A DNA stretch of 64,000 nucleotides from Mycobacterium sp. 1274761.0. Lineage in GTDB: Bacteria; Actinomycetota; Actinomycetes; Mycobacteriales; Mycobacteriaceae. Under the pieces are notes generated by a model, which was given only the letters and a program-made list of their open reading frames with translations, was not told the origin of the DNA and made no database searches. Location of the stretch: assembly GCF_001668615.1 (NCBI RefSeq), contig NZ_LZMC01000019.1, forward strand, positions 62,001 to 126,000, in the 5' to 3' direction. The position numbers were made by a program, and so were the translations under genes. Shown here piece after piece: positions 19,660 through 29,641 of the stretch (positions are counted from its first letter, which is position 1; every line of letters begins with the position of its first letter).

Positions 19660-20444
19660 CCGCAACAACCGTCGGTACACTCGGCGACGTGTCCGAGCAG
19701 TCAGGAGGCCCCCACCCCGCGGTGGCCCAGCTATCGGCGCTGCACCACTTCCACACCTATGTCGACATCGCGGTGGTCGTGGTGGTGCTGGCCATCACCA
19801 ACCTGATCGCGCACTTCACCACGTCGTGGGCCAGCGTGGCGACGGTGCCCGCGGCCGCCGTCGGCTTGTTGGTGCTGATGCGCTCGCGTGGCGTGGGCTG
19901 GTCGGAACTGGGCCTGTCCCGCGAGCACTGGAGATCGGGCGCCGGCTATGCGCTGGCGGCGGTGGGCGTGGTCTTGACCGTCATCGCCATCGGATTGGCG
20001 CTGCCGTGGACACGGCCGATGTTCCTGAACAACAACTACGCCACGGTGTCCGGCGCGCTGATCGCGTCGATGATCATCATCCCGCTGCAGACCGTGATTC
20101 CCGAAGAGCTGGCGTTTCGCGGGGTACTGCACGGCGCGCTGAATCGGGCCTGGGGTTTCCGGGGGGTGGCGGCGGCGGGCTCGCTGCTGTTCGGGCTCTG
20201 GCACATCGCCACCTCGCTGGGTCTGACCAGCAGCAACGTTGGCTTCACCCGCGTGCTCGGCGGCGGCATCCTTGGCACCGTCGCTGGCGTGGTGCTCGCT
20301 GTGGCTGCTACCGGCGCGGCCGGGTTCGTCTTCACCTGGCTCCGTCGGCGAAGCGGCAGCCTGTTGGCGCCGATCGCCCTGCACTGGTCGCTCAACGGGC
20401 TGGGGGCGCTGGCCGCCGCCCTGGTGTGGCACCTGTCGACATAG
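19656..20444 (+). CDS. CPBP family intramembrane glutamic protease (CAAX/Rce1-like)
   Basis: 262 residues with about seven to eight membrane helices. The active-site motifs of the CPBP family are present: EELAFRG (Glu150, Glu151, Arg155), the His in LWHIATS, and the later HWSLNG. Bacterial members are membrane proteases or are involved in processing of small peptides; the target here is unknown. The ATG at 19656 overlaps the phosphoketolase stop. A GTG at 19689 (MSEQSGG) is an alternative start that would remove 11 residues. The functional link to phosphoketolase is only positional. The gene is convergent with adhA, 7 bases apart. Confidence 0.82.
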   Translation: MTATTVGTLGDVSEQSGGPHPAVAQLSALHHFHTYVDIAVVVVVLAITNLIAHFTTSWASVATVPAAAVGLLVLMRSRGVGWSELGLSREHWRSGAGYALAAVGVVLTVIAIGLALPWTRPMFLNNNYATVSGALIASMIIIPLQTVIPEELAFRGVLHGALNRAWGFRGVAAAGSLLFGLWHIATSLGLTSSNVGFTRVLGGGILGTVAGVVLAVAATGAAGFVFTWLRRRSGSLLAPIALHWSLNGLGALAAALVWHLST

Positions 20445-20451
20445 CGTCGGG

Positions 20452-21480
20452 CTACACCGTCAGCACGGCCGCTCCTGAGACCCGTCCGGCGCTGAGGTCG
20501 GCGAGTGCGTCGGCGGCGCGGTCGAGCGGATATTCGGGCGTCGTCACCGCGATGTGGTGATCGCCGGCGAAGGCCAGAAACTCCCGCGCATCGGCGCGGG
20601 TGTTGGACGTCACCGAGCGCACCTGGCGTTCGTAGAACAGGTGGCGCTCGTAGTTCAGTTCCGGGATGTCGCTGAGATAGATGCCGGCGATCGCCAGCGT
20701 GCCGCCGCGGTCGAGCGCCTCGAGGGCGGGCGGCACGAGATCGCCCACCGGCGCGAAAAGGATCGCCGCATCCAACGTCACCGGCGGTGGTTCGCCTGCG
20801 CCCTGCGCGGACGCCGCGCCGAGCGCGAGCGCCAACTCGCGCGCGGCCTCCCCGCGCGTCATGACATGTACCTCGGCGCCTTTCGCCAGCGCCACCTGCG
20901 CGGTGATGTGGGCGCTGCCGCCGAAGCCGTAGATGCCCAGCCGCCCGCCTGTGGGCAGGTCGGCGCGCAGCAGCGACCGATAACCGATGATGCCCGCGCA
21001 CAGTAGCGGTGCCAGCTCGGTGTCGGAATACCCGGCAGGCAGCGGATGAGCGAAATCCGCTGGGACCGTGGTGAATTCGGCGTATCCACCGTCGGCATCC
21101 CAGCCCGTGTAGCGCGACTGCGGGCACAGGTTCTCCTGCCCGCGCAGGCAGAATGTGCACTGGCCGCACGTGTGGCGCAACCAGGCGACACCCACCCGAT
21201 CGCCGACGCTGAACTCCTCACCGGCGTCCTCGCCGACCGCTTCCCCTACTTGAACGACTTCGGCCACCACCTCGTGTCCAGGGACTACGTTGTGCCGGTG
21301 CACCGGCAGATCGCCCTCGGCGACATGCAGATCGGTGCGGCATACCCCGCAGGCACGCACTGCCACCAGCAACTCATCCGCCGCGGGTGTGGGCACCGCA
21401 ACGGTGACCTGCTGCAGGGGGCGGGTGCTCATCGGGCCAGGGCGTTGCACCTGCCAAGCGGTCATCACTGTGTCGGCCAT
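20452..21480 (-). CDS. adhA: Zinc-dependent alcohol dehydrogenase AdhA
   Basis: 342 residues, a medium-chain dehydrogenase/reductase. Catalytic zinc ligands appear in [10 protein letters not shown] and PGHEVV, and the four structural-zinc cysteines in [17 protein letters not shown]. The NAD(P) binding motif is [10 protein letters not shown]. It oxidises alcohols to aldehydes or the reverse. Length, motifs and the neighbours Rv1861-type gene and apa match M. tuberculosis Rv1862 (adhA). The start is the ATG at 21480; a second in-frame ATG at 21465 is also plausible, and neither has a clear ribosome-binding site. Confidence 0.9.
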   Translation of the reverse strand: MADTVMTAWQVQRPGPMSTRPLQQVTVAVPTPAADELLVAVRACGVCRTDLHVAEGDLPVHRHNVVPGHEVVAEVVQVGEAVGEDAGEEFSVGDRVGVAWLRHTCGQCTFCLRGQENLCPQSRYTGWDADGGYAEFTTVPADFAHPLPAGYSDTELAPLLCAGIIGYRSLLRADLPTGGRLGIYGFGGSAHITAQVALAKGAEVHVMTRGEAARELALALGAASAQGAGEPPPVTLDAAILFAPVGDLVPPALEALDRGGTLAIAGIYLSDIPELNYERHLFYERQVRSVTSNTRADAREFLAFAGDHHIAVTTPEYPLDRAADALADLSAGRVSGAAVLTV

Positions 21481-21501
21481 ACGTCGGGGAGTCGAAGTGG
21501 G

Positions 21502-21804
21502 CTAGTTCTTGCGCTGCACCAGCCCGACGATCCACAACAGGATCACCGATCCGAGGATGGCGGTGAAAAGCGTGAACCACCATCCACCCCCCGCGGTGTC
21601 GAGGAAGAAGCTAAGCAGAAAGCCGCCGATCAGCGCACCGACGATGCCGACCACGATATTCATCAAGATGCCCGAACCGCTGCCCTTGACGATCTTTCCG
21701 GCGATCCATCCGGCGATTGCGCCGATGATGATGTACCCGATCCAGCCGACGCTGGTGAGTGTGGTCGACCGAGCGAGGAACTCAGTCGCTGCAATGGCAT
21801 CCAT
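21502..21804 (-). CDS. GlsB/YeaQ/YmgE family small membrane protein (Rv1861-like)
   Basis: 100 residues with three hydrophobic helices: VGWIGYIIIGAIAGWIAGKI, GILMNIVVGIVGALIGGFLL and WWFTLFTAILGSVILLWIVG. The motif GWIAGKIVKGSGSGILMN is the family hallmark (also called transglycosylase-associated protein). The role is not well defined; related proteins are stress-induced in enteric bacteria. It lies 21 bases upstream of adhA on the same strand and may share its transcript. A terminator separates it from apa. Confidence 0.85.
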   Translation of the reverse strand: MDAIAATEFLARSTTLTSVGWIGYIIIGAIAGWIAGKIVKGSGSGILMNIVVGIVGALIGGFLLSFFLDTAGGGWWFTLFTAILGSVILLWIVGLVQRKN

Positions 21805-21923
21805 CTCGCGAACTCCTGCCTGTCGGCGTCCGACGCGGTCGTCGGACCATCTTCGGTATACGCCCGCAGGGTAACGATTCGGCGGTGGAATTGGATACGA
21901 ACAAGATCAAACAACCGATGAAC

Positions 21924-21961
21924 AAAAGCGGCCGCCCCGCAACTGGGGGTCGGCCGCTTTA
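21924..21961 (-). terminator. Intrinsic terminator after apa
   Basis: Stem AAAGCGGCCG (21925-21934) with CGGCCGCTTT (21951-21960), extended inside by CCCC/GGGG. Read on the minus strand it is followed by CTTTTGTT, so it has a short U run. It lies 13 bases beyond the apa stop and is a good terminator for that transcript. Confidence 0.8.
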
Positions 21962-21973
21962 GGCTCTCGAACC

Positions 21974-23041
21974 TCAGCCGGCGGGCATCATTCCGGGTGC
22001 GGTGGCCGGGTCGACCGGCACGCCGACTCCGACCGGCGGGCGGCCGGGCGCGTTGGCCGGCGCGGGCGCCGCGTTCTGATCGGGCGCCGGTGCACTCGCC
22101 TCCGCCGGCGCCGGTGCCGCGTTCGGGTCGGTCGGCGGCGCCGCAGGCGGGCTCCATGGCCGGATCGAGCTGGCCAGCGACGCGGCCGCGCCCTTGTCGA
22201 CGGGGTTGTTGGCGGTCCCCAGCCACACGACGAACCACCGCTCGTTCCGCTGCCCGCGCGGGGTGATGGGCTGGCCTGGCGCCACGGTCGGTGTGGCATT
22301 GCCCACCACGCCCGCCCAGATCTGGCCGTTCGGCTTGTTGGTGTCGGTGAACTTCACGTCATAGGCGGAGAAGGCGCCCGGCAGGTCACCCGCGGAAAGT
22401 GACCCGTTCGCCTGGTTGACGCGGGTGCCGGGGTACGGCATGAAGAACTCGCCCATATCGGACGCCAGCCGGGTGGCCGCTTTCGCGTTGTCGGGCTCGG
22501 CGCCTGCGAACAACTTCATGTCCAGCCTGCCGAGCAGGATGCTGGTGTCGTTCGCCGGCTGAGGAGCCTGCTGTCCGGGCTGCGTCGGTGCCGTCGACTC
22601 CGGCGTGGCCTTGGTCAGCAGCGCCTGGCCATAGGACAACTGGGTGGCGTCTGAAACTTTCCATCCCGCCGGTACCACATAGCTGAATCCGCCCGCGGCA
22701 TTGTTGACGCGGCCCGCTTCCGGTGCAGGGGCGGGCGCCGGTGCGTTCGGGCCCGCGGCCGCGGGTGCCGGGCCGGGGGCACTGGGATCGGCAGGCGCCG
22801 CTGCAGGCGCGGCCGGATCGGCAGGGGCGGGAGCAGGAGCCTGCGGCGCGTTCGGGTCGGGCGGCGTACCCTGCAGGAAGGTGTTGCCTGAGGGGGGCGG
22901 CGGCGCGGGCGACGGCGACGGCTCGGGATCGGCGTGCGCCGAGGGCAGCGCGAGAGCCACCATCGTGGCACTGGCCGCGGCGATCGCCATTGCCTTCGCG
23001 CGGCGCTTGCGGTGTTCCAGGATCGCTTCAGGCTCGTGCAT
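21974..23041 (-). CDS. apa: Apa: alanine/proline-rich secreted glycoprotein (fibronectin attachment protein)
   Basis: 355 residues. A signal peptide ends at [10 protein letters not shown] (about residue 37). A long Pro/Ala-rich stretch (about 38-110) precedes the core domain, which begins [16 protein letters not shown] and includes [26 protein letters not shown] and [19 protein letters not shown] second Pro/Ala-rich tail follows. These are the features of the M. tuberculosis Rv1860 secreted, O-mannosylated antigen, which binds fibronectin. The Thr/Pro residues that carry mannose in M. tuberculosis are less evident here, where Ala and Pro dominate. It follows modC on the same strand, as in M. 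tuberculosis, but has its own upstream region of about 110 bases. Confidence 0.92.
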   Translation of the reverse strand: MHEPEAILEHRKRRAKAMAIAAASATMVALALPSAHADPEPSPSPAPPPPSGNTFLQGTPPDPNAPQAPAPAPADPAAPAAAPADPSAPGPAPAAAGPNAPAPAPAPEAGRVNNAAGGFSYVVPAGWKVSDATQLSYGQALLTKATPESTAPTQPGQQAPQPANDTSILLGRLDMKLFAGAEPDNAKAATRLASDMGEFFMPYPGTRVNQANGSLSAGDLPGAFSAYDVKFTDTNKPNGQIWAGVVGNATPTVAPGQPITPRGQRNERWFVVWLGTANNPVDKGAAASLASSIRPWSPPAAPPTDPNAAPAPAEASAPAPDQNAAPAPANAPGRPPVGVGVPVDPATAPGMMPAG

Positions 23042-23087
23042 GGAGACGAAACTACAGTGTTGCTGGCGTGACGCAAGTGTGCGGCGG

Positions 23088-23108
23088 TCACAGAGTGTTT
23101 ATCTGTGA
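23088..23108. promoter_or_regulatory. Inverted repeat in the apa leader
   Basis: TCACAG, 9 bases, CTGTGA, lying 47-67 bases upstream of the apa ATG. On the minus strand a possible -10 (TATACA, near 23128) lies just upstream, so the repeat would fall at or after the transcription start. It looks like an operator for a dimeric regulator; no regulator can be named. Confidence 0.35.
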
Positions 23109-23150
23109 AATTGCTGGCAGATGTATAAGGGCTGCTAGCGCGATCGGTGT

Positions 23151-24317
23151 TCATTGCTGGCACGACGAGCTCCCCCGCGGGGTCACGCGGGGTTCGTCCA
23201 TGAGATCGACCCGCGTCGACCGGTTGTTACGCCACCGATGAACGGCGACCTCCTGCGCCTTGACCGAGAAATACACCCGCTCCCCCGGCGCAACACCGAT
23301 TTCGGCGGCCGCCTGCGCCGTGATGTCGGCGGCCAGCCCGGGCGCGCCGTCGGGTTGCTCGTCGGCGCGCACGCGAAGTGTCGTCGTGCCGCCGCTGCGC
23401 TCGACTTCGGCGACCACCACCTCGACGGTGTTCCTGGGGCTGCCGTGCGGCTGGTCGCGGTAGACCGCCACCGCGGCGGGTGAGAACACGGCCACTGCGG
23501 CCTGCCCGACGACGACATCGTCGCCGGGAACGCCATGCCAGGCCGTGCCCCACGCGGTGCTGAGTGCGCCGTCGGGCGCCGCGGTCCCGTTGACGAGGTT
23601 GACGCCGGCCAGCCGTGCCCCGAAGGCGCTCCGTGGTGCGGCGAGTACCGTTGCGGCAGAACCAGTTTCGGCGACGCGACCGGACTCCAGGACCAGCACG
23701 CGGTCGGCGAGGGTGAGCACGTCCACGATGTCGTGGGTGATCAGCACCGCGGATCGACCTTCGCGGGTAAGCGTGTCCCGCAACAGTTTTCGCATCGCAG
23801 AGGCGGCCGAGACGTCCAGACCCGCCAGTGGTTCGTCGAGCAGCAGGACCGCAGGTTCTGCCGCCAGGGCGCGGGCCAGCGCCACCCGCTGTGCCTGGCC
23901 GCCGGAGAGCTGGCGCGGCATGCGGGGAGCGAGGTCAGCGGCACCGACCTGCGCCAGCCAGTCGATGGCGGCGGCCCGGGCCTCGCGCCGAGACCGTCTG
24001 CGATGGCCGGTACGCGGAGCGAACGCCACATTCGCCGCCACGTTCAGGTGCGGAAACAGCAGCGCGTCCTGCATCAGCATGCCGACCCGCCGCGCGTGCG
24101 TCGGCACGAACACCCCGGATACCGCGTCAGTGAGCAGCCGTTCGCCGAGTCGCACCATCCCCGAGTCCGGTCGGACCAGGCCGGCGATCACCTGCAGGGC
24201 GGTCGACTTGCCCGCGCCATTGGGACCCAGTACGGCCAGCACTTCGCCCGCGGCGACGGACAATTCGATGTCGATGCCCCGGTCGACGACGACGGCGCGC
24301 ATCTCGACCGAGGTCAC
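23151..24317 (-). CDS. modC: Molybdate ABC transporter ATP-binding protein ModC
   Basis: 388 residues with a GTG start overlapping the modB stop. The ABC domain has Walker [10 protein letters not shown], signature [11 protein letters not shown], Walker [12 protein letters not shown] and the switch His in LITHDIVD. The C-terminal third is the TOBE/Mop-type molybdate-binding extension ([19 protein letters not shown]). It energises import of molybdate through ModB. The gene order modA-modB-modC followed by apa matches M. tuberculosis Rv1857-Rv1860. Confidence 0.93.
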   Translation of the reverse strand: MTSVEMRAVVVDRGIDIELSVAAGEVLAVLGPNGAGKSTALQVIAGLVRPDSGMVRLGERLLTDAVSGVFVPTHARRVGMLMQDALLFPHLNVAANVAFAPRTGHRRRSRREARAAAIDWLAQVGAADLAPRMPRQLSGGQAQRVALARALAAEPAVLLLDEPLAGLDVSAASAMRKLLRDTLTREGRSAVLITHDIVDVLTLADRVLVLESGRVAETGSAATVLAAPRSAFGARLAGVNLVNGTAAPDGALSTAWGTAWHGVPGDDVVVGQAAVAVFSPAAVAVYRDQPHGSPRNTVEVVVAEVERSGGTTTLRVRADEQPDGAPGLAADITAQAAAEIGVAPGERVYFSVKAQEVAVHRWRNNRSTRVDLMDEPRVTPRGSSSCQQ

Positions 24318-25129
24318 GCGCGGGCTCCCGCCAACACCGAACCGGCCCGCAAAGTGCGCGCCCCGACTGCGAGCACGACGACGGCGGCGACCGCAACCAG
24401 CAACACTGACAGTGCGACCGCGGCGTCGGCGTCGGATTCCCGCTGAAGGTAGATCTCAAGCGGCAGTGTCCGGGTGACGCCCTCGCGCGAGCCGGCGAAC
24501 GTCAGCGTCGCCCCGAACTCTCCCAGCGAGCGGGCGAATGCCAAAACCGCGCCCGAGGTCAGGCCCGGCGCCAGAAGAGGCATGGACACCCGCCACCACA
24601 CCGTGGTCGGCCGCGCCCCCAGAGTGGCCGCAACGACGTCGTAGTCGCGCCCGAGCGTGCGCGCCGCACCTTCGAGCGCGATGACGAGAAAGGGCAGCGA
24701 CACAAAGGTCTGCGCCAACACCACCGCCGTGGTGGTGAACGCGATCCGGATGCCCGCGGCGTCGAGGTACTGGCCGATCAAACCGAGGCGGCCGAATGCA
24801 TACAGCAGCGCGAGGCCGCCCACCACGGGCGGCAGCACGAGCGGTAGCAGCAGCACCGGACGGATCAGACGCACCACCCGGCCGTCGTTGCGGGCCAGCA
24901 CGAGTGCCATCGGGATGCCAAGCAGCACGCACAGCGCGGTGCTGGCAGCCGCGGTCTGCAGGCTCAAAACCAGTGCGGTTCGCGAGGATTCACTGCTGAT
25001 GAGCGACCAGAACCGTGGCCAGTCGACCTTCGTCACGACCGCGATCAACGGCAGCACCACGAACAGCGCCCCGACCGCGGCGGGGAGGTAGATCCAGCGC
25101 GGCAGCGCGGGCCCGGGCGCAGTTCTCAA
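24314..25129 (-). CDS. modB: Molybdate ABC transporter permease ModB
   Basis: 271 residues. The start is inferred as the TTG at 25129, which overlaps the modA stop (TTGA); a start within the next 10 codons is possible because the homologues begin close to LPRWIYLPA. It has five to six membrane helices. The coupling loop to ModC reads [19 protein letters not shown], the EAA motif of ABC permeases. Several stretches ([30 protein letters not shown]) are characteristic of ModB. It forms the membrane channel of the molybdate transporter. Confidence 0.92.
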   Translation of the reverse strand: MRTAPGPALPRWIYLPAAVGALFVVLPLIAVVTKVDWPRFWSLISSESSRTALVLSLQTAAASTALCVLLGIPMALVLARNDGRVVRLIRPVLLLPLVLPPVVGGLALLYAFGRLGLIGQYLDAAGIRIAFTTTAVVLAQTFVSLPFLVIALEGAARTLGRDYDVVAATLGARPTTVWWRVSMPLLAPGLTSGAVLAFARSLGEFGATLTFAGSREGVTRTLPLEIYLQRESDADAAVALSVLLVAVAAVVVLAVGARTLRAGSVLAGARA

Positions 25130-25884
25130 GGCTTGGCGAAGCCCGCCTCGGACAGCACCTTCTGGCCGTACTCCCCCGTGACCAGGTCGACGAACTTCTT
25201 CGCCAGATCTGGCTTCGGGGCGTCCTTCAGCACCGCGATCGGATAGGTGTTCACCGCCGCTACGGATTCGACGAAGTTCACCGTCGCCACCTTGTCGCCT
25301 GCGGCGAGCGCATCGGTGACGTATACGACGCCCGCGTCGGCCTGCCCGCTGGTCACCTTGTTCAGCACGTCGGTCACCGACGTCTCCTCGCTGACAGGTC
25401 GCAACTCGATCTTGGTGACGTTCTCGACCCTGTCGGTCGCCGACCCGCACGGCACCTCGGACGCGCAGACCACGACCGATACTCCTGGCGTGGTGAGGTC
25501 GGCGAACGAGGCCACCCGCTTGGGATTCCCCGGCGCGGTGACGATGGTCAGCCTGTTGGACGCGAAATTCACCGGCTTGCCTGCGACCAGTTCGGCCTGC
25601 TCGGCCTTGACCATGTTCTTGGTGTCGGCGGAGGCGAACACGTCGGCCTTGGCGCCCTGGGCCAACTGCGTGACCAGATCGGCGGAGCCGGCGAAGTTGA
25701 AGTCGACGGAGCTGCTCGGGTTACCGGCCTTGAACCGCTCGCCGATCTCGGTGAACGACTTCTTCAGCGAGGCGGCCGCGAATACGACGATCGACTGCTT
25801 GTCCTGGTCCGACGAGCCGCAGCCGGCGAGTCCGAGCGCGAGCAGCAGGCAGAGCACCACGGAAAGGCGGGCTGATTTCGTCAC
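25126..25884 (-). CDS. modA: Molybdate-binding lipoprotein ModA
   Basis: 252 residues from the GTG at 25884, which has AGGG 7 bases upstream; a TTG two codons earlier is poorly spaced. The signal peptide ends in the lipobox LAGC (Cys22). The mature protein is a periplasmic-type binding protein: [28 protein letters not shown] and [11 protein letters not shown] are ModA hallmarks. It captures molybdate (or tungstate) outside the membrane for ModBC. The operon is divergent from the SDR gene, and the promoter region of about 150 bases lies between them. No molybdenum-cofactor riboswitch was recognised there. Confidence 0.93.
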   Translation of the reverse strand: MTKSARLSVVLCLLLALGLAGCGSSDQDKQSIVVFAAASLKKSFTEIGERFKAGNPSSSVDFNFAGSADLVTQLAQGAKADVFASADTKNMVKAEQAELVAGKPVNFASNRLTIVTAPGNPKRVASFADLTTPGVSVVVCASEVPCGSATDRVENVTKIELRPVSEETSVTDVLNKVTSGQADAGVVYVTDALAAGDKVATVNFVESVAAVNTYPIAVLKDAPKPDLAKKFVDLVTGEYGQKVLSEAGFAKP

Positions 25885-26038
25885 GGCCAAACCCTAGGTC
25901 ACCACGGCATCACGGGTGGAAATCGCTGCACAACCGATATGCGCGCCGAGTTTCGTCGAATAGCTACCCTCCAGTAACATCGTCGGCGGACCGGCGCCAC
26001 GGCGGCGGCGGTTCCGCGCTAAACAGGAGGTCATGGCG

Positions 26039-26704
26039 ATGGAGGTGCTGGTCACCGGCGGTGATACGGATCTGGGCCGCACGATTGCGGAGAGCTTCCG
26101 CGATGCAGGCCACAAAGTGGTGATCACCGGTGCCCGTCGCGAAGACCTCGAGGTGGCGGCCAAGGAGCTGGACGTCGATGCGATTGTCTGCGACAACACC
26201 GACCCGGCCAGCATGGAAGACGCCCGCGGTCTGTTCCCGCACCATCTCGACACCATCGTCAATGTGCCGGCCCCATTGTGGGAGGCGGGTGATCCGCGTA
26301 CCTACACGCTGGCCGACCATGCGACCGCATGGCGCAACGCGCTGGCCTCGACCCTGCTCTCGACCGTGTTGACCGTCCAGGTCGTCGGCGACCACCTGCG
26401 CTCGGGCGGTTCGATCATCAGCGTTGTGCCGGAGAACCCGCGTGAGGGCAGCGCGGATGCCGCCATCAAGGCCGCCGTGTCGAACTGGACTGAGGGCCAG
26501 GCCACGCACTTCGGCACGCGTGGCATCACGGTCAACGCGGTGGCCTCGGGCCGCAGCGCGCAGGAAGGCTACGCCGGCCTCGGCAGCCCGGCCCCCGTCG
26601 CGGCCGAAATCGCCCGGCTGGCGCTCTTTTTGAGCACGCCCGCCGCCCGCCACATCACCGGGCAGACCATGCACGTCAGCAACGGCGCGCTGGCTCACCG
26701 GTAG
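26039..26704 (+). CDS. SDR-family protein without the usual catalytic tyrosine (Rv1856c-like)
   Basis: 221 residues. I chose the ATG at 26039 because AGGAGG stands 8 bases before it; an ATG two codons upstream is too close to the site. The NAD(P) binding glycine motif is TGGDTDLGR, and the C-terminal RHITGQTMHVSNGAL is typical of short-chain dehydrogenases. At the YxxxK position the sequence is DAAIK (residues 140-144), so the catalytic Tyr is missing while the Lys is kept. It may bind a nucleotide without being a classical oxidoreductase. It corresponds in position and sequence to M. tuberculosis Rv1856c. Confidence 0.85.
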   Translation: MEVLVTGGDTDLGRTIAESFRDAGHKVVITGARREDLEVAAKELDVDAIVCDNTDPASMEDARGLFPHHLDTIVNVPAPLWEAGDPRTYTLADHATAWRNALASTLLSTVLTVQVVGDHLRSGGSIISVVPENPREGSADAAIKAAVSNWTEGQATHFGTRGITVNAVASGRSAQEGYAGLGSPAPVAAEIARLALFLSTPAARHITGQTMHVSNGALAHR

Positions 26705-26851
26705 CTGATATCGCGGCGCCGAAACGCGCCTCGGCAGGGTTAAACACCTTCTAACGTGGCAAATCTCACCTAGTTGCTCGCTCTCGCTGGGATGGGGGCG
26801 ACTACGGTAGATGCTGAAGAGGACGTAAAGCCGTTCGAGGAGCAGCAGCTG

Positions 26852-28222
26852 ATGAGCCACCCCGGAGCTACCCCGTCTGACCGGCACAAAGTTGTCGTCG
26901 TCGGTTCGGGCTTCGGCGGCTTGACCGCAACCAAAGCGCTCAAGCGCGCTGACGTCGACATCAAGATGATCGCCCGCACCCAGCATCACCTGTTCCAGCC
27001 GCTGCTGTACCAAGTGGCGACCGGCATCATCTCCGAGGGCGAGATCGCGCCGGCTACCAGGGTGATCCTGCGCAAGCAGAAGAACGCCCAGGTGTTGCTG
27101 GGCGACGTGACGGGCATCGACCTGGCGAACCGGACCGTGAAGTCCGAGCTGCTGGGACACACGTACATCACCCCCTACGACACGCTCATCGTCGCCGCGG
27201 GCGCGGGCCAGTCGTATTTCGGCAACGACCACTTCGCGGAGTGGGCGCCCGGCATGAAGTCCATCGACGACGCGCTGGAGCTGCGCGGGCGGATCCTCGG
27301 CGCCTTCGAACAGGCCGAGCGGTCCAGCGATCCCAAGCGGCGCGAGAAGCTGCTCACGTTCGTCGTCGTCGGCGCTGGGCCGACCGGCGTGGAGATGGCA
27401 GGGCAGATCGCCGAGCTTGCCGACCACACCCTCAAGGGCGCGTTCCGGCACATCGACTCAACCAAGGCGCGGGTGATCCTGTTGGACGCCGCTCCTGCCG
27501 TGCTGCCGCCGATGGGCGAGAAACTCGGTAAGAAGGCCCAGGCCCGGCTCGAGAAAATGGGCGTCGAGATCCAGCTCAACGCGATGGTCACCGACGTCGA
27601 CCGCAACGGCATCACCGTCAAGGACCCCGACGGCACGACCCGGCGCATCGAATCTGCCTGCAAGGTGTGGTCCGCCGGGGTGTCGGCAAGCCCGCTGGGC
27701 AAGCAGATCGCCGATCAGTCCACCGCTGAGGTGGACCGCGCCGGCCGGGTGAAGGTCAACCCCGACTTGTCCGTTCCCGGCTACCCCAACGTCTTCGTGA
27801 TCGGCGACATGGCCGCGGTCGAAGGCGTCCCCGGCATGGCGCAGGGCGCGATCCAGGGCGGCAAGTACGTCGCCAACACCATCAAGGCCGAGCTACGCGG
27901 TGCCGACCCGTTCGAGCGTGAACCGTTCGAGTACTTCGACAAGGGTTCGATGGCCACGGTGTCGCGCAACAGCGCGGTGGCAAAGATCGGCCCGCTGGAG
28001 TTCGGCGGCTATATCGCTTGGCTCGCATGGCTTTTCCTGCACCTGGTCTACTTGGTCGGCTTCCGGCGCAAGATCACCACGCTGATCTCCTGGATCGCCA
28101 CGTTCCTCAGTAACAAGCGCGGTCAGCTGACGATTACCGAGCAGCAGGCGTACGCCCGCATCCGGCTCGAGGAACTCGAGGAAATCGCCGCGGCCGTCGA
28201 AGGCGAGAAAGCCGCCAGCTAG
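26852..28222 (+). CDS. ndh: Type II NADH dehydrogenase Ndh
   Basis: 456 residues from the ATG at 26852, preceded by GAGGAG 9 bases upstream; longer in-frame starts add unrelated sequence. It is a single-subunit, non-proton-pumping NADH:menaquinone oxidoreductase at the inner face of the membrane. Two dinucleotide-binding motifs are visible, VVGSGFGGLTATKAL near residue 16 for FAD and VVGAGPTGVEMAGQIAEL near residue 175 for NADH. The FAD-binding VFVIGDMAAV and the quinone-site-type motif GAIQGGKYVA follow, then a C-terminal hydrophobic anchor (WLAWLFLHLVYLVGF). It is extremely close to M. tuberculosis Rv1854c. Confidence 0.96.
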   Translation: MSHPGATPSDRHKVVVVGSGFGGLTATKALKRADVDIKMIARTQHHLFQPLLYQVATGIISEGEIAPATRVILRKQKNAQVLLGDVTGIDLANRTVKSELLGHTYITPYDTLIVAAGAGQSYFGNDHFAEWAPGMKSIDDALELRGRILGAFEQAERSSDPKRREKLLTFVVVGAGPTGVEMAGQIAELADHTLKGAFRHIDSTKARVILLDAAPAVLPPMGEKLGKKAQARLEKMGVEIQLNAMVTDVDRNGITVKDPDGTTRRIESACKVWSAGVSASPLGKQIADQSTAEVDRAGRVKVNPDLSVPGYPNVFVIGDMAAVEGVPGMAQGAIQGGKYVANTIKAELRGADPFEREPFEYFDKGSMATVSRNSAVAKIGPLEFGGYIAWLAWLFLHLVYLVGFRRKITTLISWIATFLSNKRGQLTITEQQAYARIRLEELEEIAAAVEGEKAAS

Positions 28223-28270
28223 CGCGCCTTGGCCGGGGTGGGCTCACGGTTTATGTGTTGGTCACACGTC

Positions 28271-28286
28271 GACACCTAGAAGAAAC
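28271..28286 (+). promoter_or_regulatory. Possible GlnR box upstream of urtA
   Basis: GACAC-CTAGAA-GAAAC fits the mycobacterial GlnR half-site pattern GnnAC-n6-GnAAC. GTCAC at 28261 lies 10 bases upstream. It sits 80 bases before the urtA ATG in the only sizeable gap before the operon, where nitrogen-limitation control of urea uptake would be expected. Confidence 0.4.
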
Positions 28287-28365
28287 ACAGGCGACCTAAC
28301 GTTTCGGATCAGCACCAACTCCGGTGTCTCGTGTGCTGAGCTCTGCCGAAAAAGAAAGGCCGCCA

Positions 28366-29634
28366 ATGCGACAAGCCGCCCCACGGTCCACGTTGAGAAG
28401 ATCGGCTCTGGCTGCCGGAAGTGTCGTGGCCGCGATCAGCCTGTTGCTGACCGGTTGTGGCAGCAAGGCGACTGAATCGGATTCGACGGACGCGAAGGCG
28501 TGCGTGGATACGTCTGGCCCGGCGATCAAGGTCGGTGCGCTGAACTCGTTGTCGGGCACGATGGCGATATCCGAAGTGACCGTGCGCCATGCGATCGACC
28601 TTGCCGTCGAACAGATCAACGCCACCGGTGGCGTGCTGGGCAAGCAGATCCAGCTCGTCGGAGAGGACGGCGCATCGGAACCGACGGTCTTCGCAGAGAA
28701 GGCCGAGAAGCTGATCAGCAGTGATTGTGTGGCAGCGGTTTTCGGCGGCTGGACGTCATCGAGCCGCAAAGCGATGCTGCCGGTCTTCGAGGGCGCGAAC
28801 TCGCTGCTCTACTACCCGGTGCAGTACGAGGGTCTGGAGTCATCGAAGAACATCTTCTACACCGGTGCGACCACCAACCAGCAGATCGTCCCCGCGCTGG
28901 ATTACCTGAAGCAGAAGGGCATCACGTCCCTGTATTTGGTGGGAAGCGACTACGTGTTCCCACAGACCGCGAACCGCATCATCAAGGCGTACGCGGGTGC
29001 CAACGGTATCGAGATCAAGGGTGAGGACTACACGCCGCTGGGCTCGACGGACTTCTCCACGATCGTCAACAAGGTGCGTGGCTCCAATGCAGCAGCGGTC
29101 TTCAACACGCTCAACGGTGACTCCAACGTCGCGTTTTTCAAGGAGTACACCAATGCGGGTCTGACCCCGCAGAAGATGCCGGTGGTCTCGGTCTCCATCG
29201 CCGAGGAAGAGGTCACCGGAATCGGCGCCCGCAATATCGAGGGCCAGCTCACGGCCTGGAACTACTACCAGACCGTCGACAACCCGGTGAACAAGGCGTT
29301 CGTCAAGGCCTACAAGGACAAGTTCGGCGCCGACAAGCCGACCTCGGATCCGATGGAGGCCGCCTACGTCTCGGTCTATCTGTGGAAGAACACGGTCGAG
29401 AAGGCAAAGTCGTTCGACGTCAAGGCAATTCAAGACAACGCCGGCGGCGTGACGTTCGACGCCCCGGAGGGGCTGGTGACCATCGACGGCGAGAACCACC
29501 ACATCACCAAGACCGCGCGCATCGGCGAAATCCATCCCGACGGCCTGATCTACACGATCTGGGAGTCACCGGGGCCGATCAAGCCGGATCCCTACTTGAA
29601 GACCTACCCGTGGGCAGCGGGCCTGTCCAGCTGA
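28366..29634 (+). CDS. urtA: Urea ABC transporter substrate-binding lipoprotein UrtA
   Basis: 422 residues from the ATG at 28366, with AGAAAGG before it. The signal peptide ends in the lipobox LLTGC (Cys31). The mature part is a branched-chain amino acid/amide binding protein with UrtA hallmarks: [46 protein letters not shown] and YSDPMEAA-like [16 protein letters not shown]. It binds urea outside the membrane and delivers it to UrtBC. It begins a tightly packed five-gene operon. Confidence 0.94.
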   Translation: MRQAAPRSTLRRSALAAGSVVAAISLLLTGCGSKATESDSTDAKACVDTSGPAIKVGALNSLSGTMAISEVTVRHAIDLAVEQINATGGVLGKQIQLVGEDGASEPTVFAEKAEKLISSDCVAAVFGGWTSSSRKAMLPVFEGANSLLYYPVQYEGLESSKNIFYTGATTNQQIVPALDYLKQKGITSLYLVGSDYVFPQTANRIIKAYAGANGIEIKGEDYTPLGSTDFSTIVNKVRGSNAAAVFNTLNGDSNVAFFKEYTNAGLTPQKMPVVSVSIAEEEVTGIGARNIEGQLTAWNYYQTVDNPVNKAFVKAYKDKFGADKPTSDPMEAAYVSVYLWKNTVEKAKSFDVKAIQDNAGGVTFDAPEGLVTIDGENHHITKTARIGEIHPDGLIYTIWESPGPIKPDPYLKTYPWAAGLSS

Positions 29635-29641
29635 TTCGGGG

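Noticed and set aside
23079-23100. CRP/cAMP receptor site (TGTGACCGCCGCACA) upstream of apa
   Set aside because: Spacing and right half do not fit TGTGA-N6-TCACA; only the separate inverted repeat was kept.
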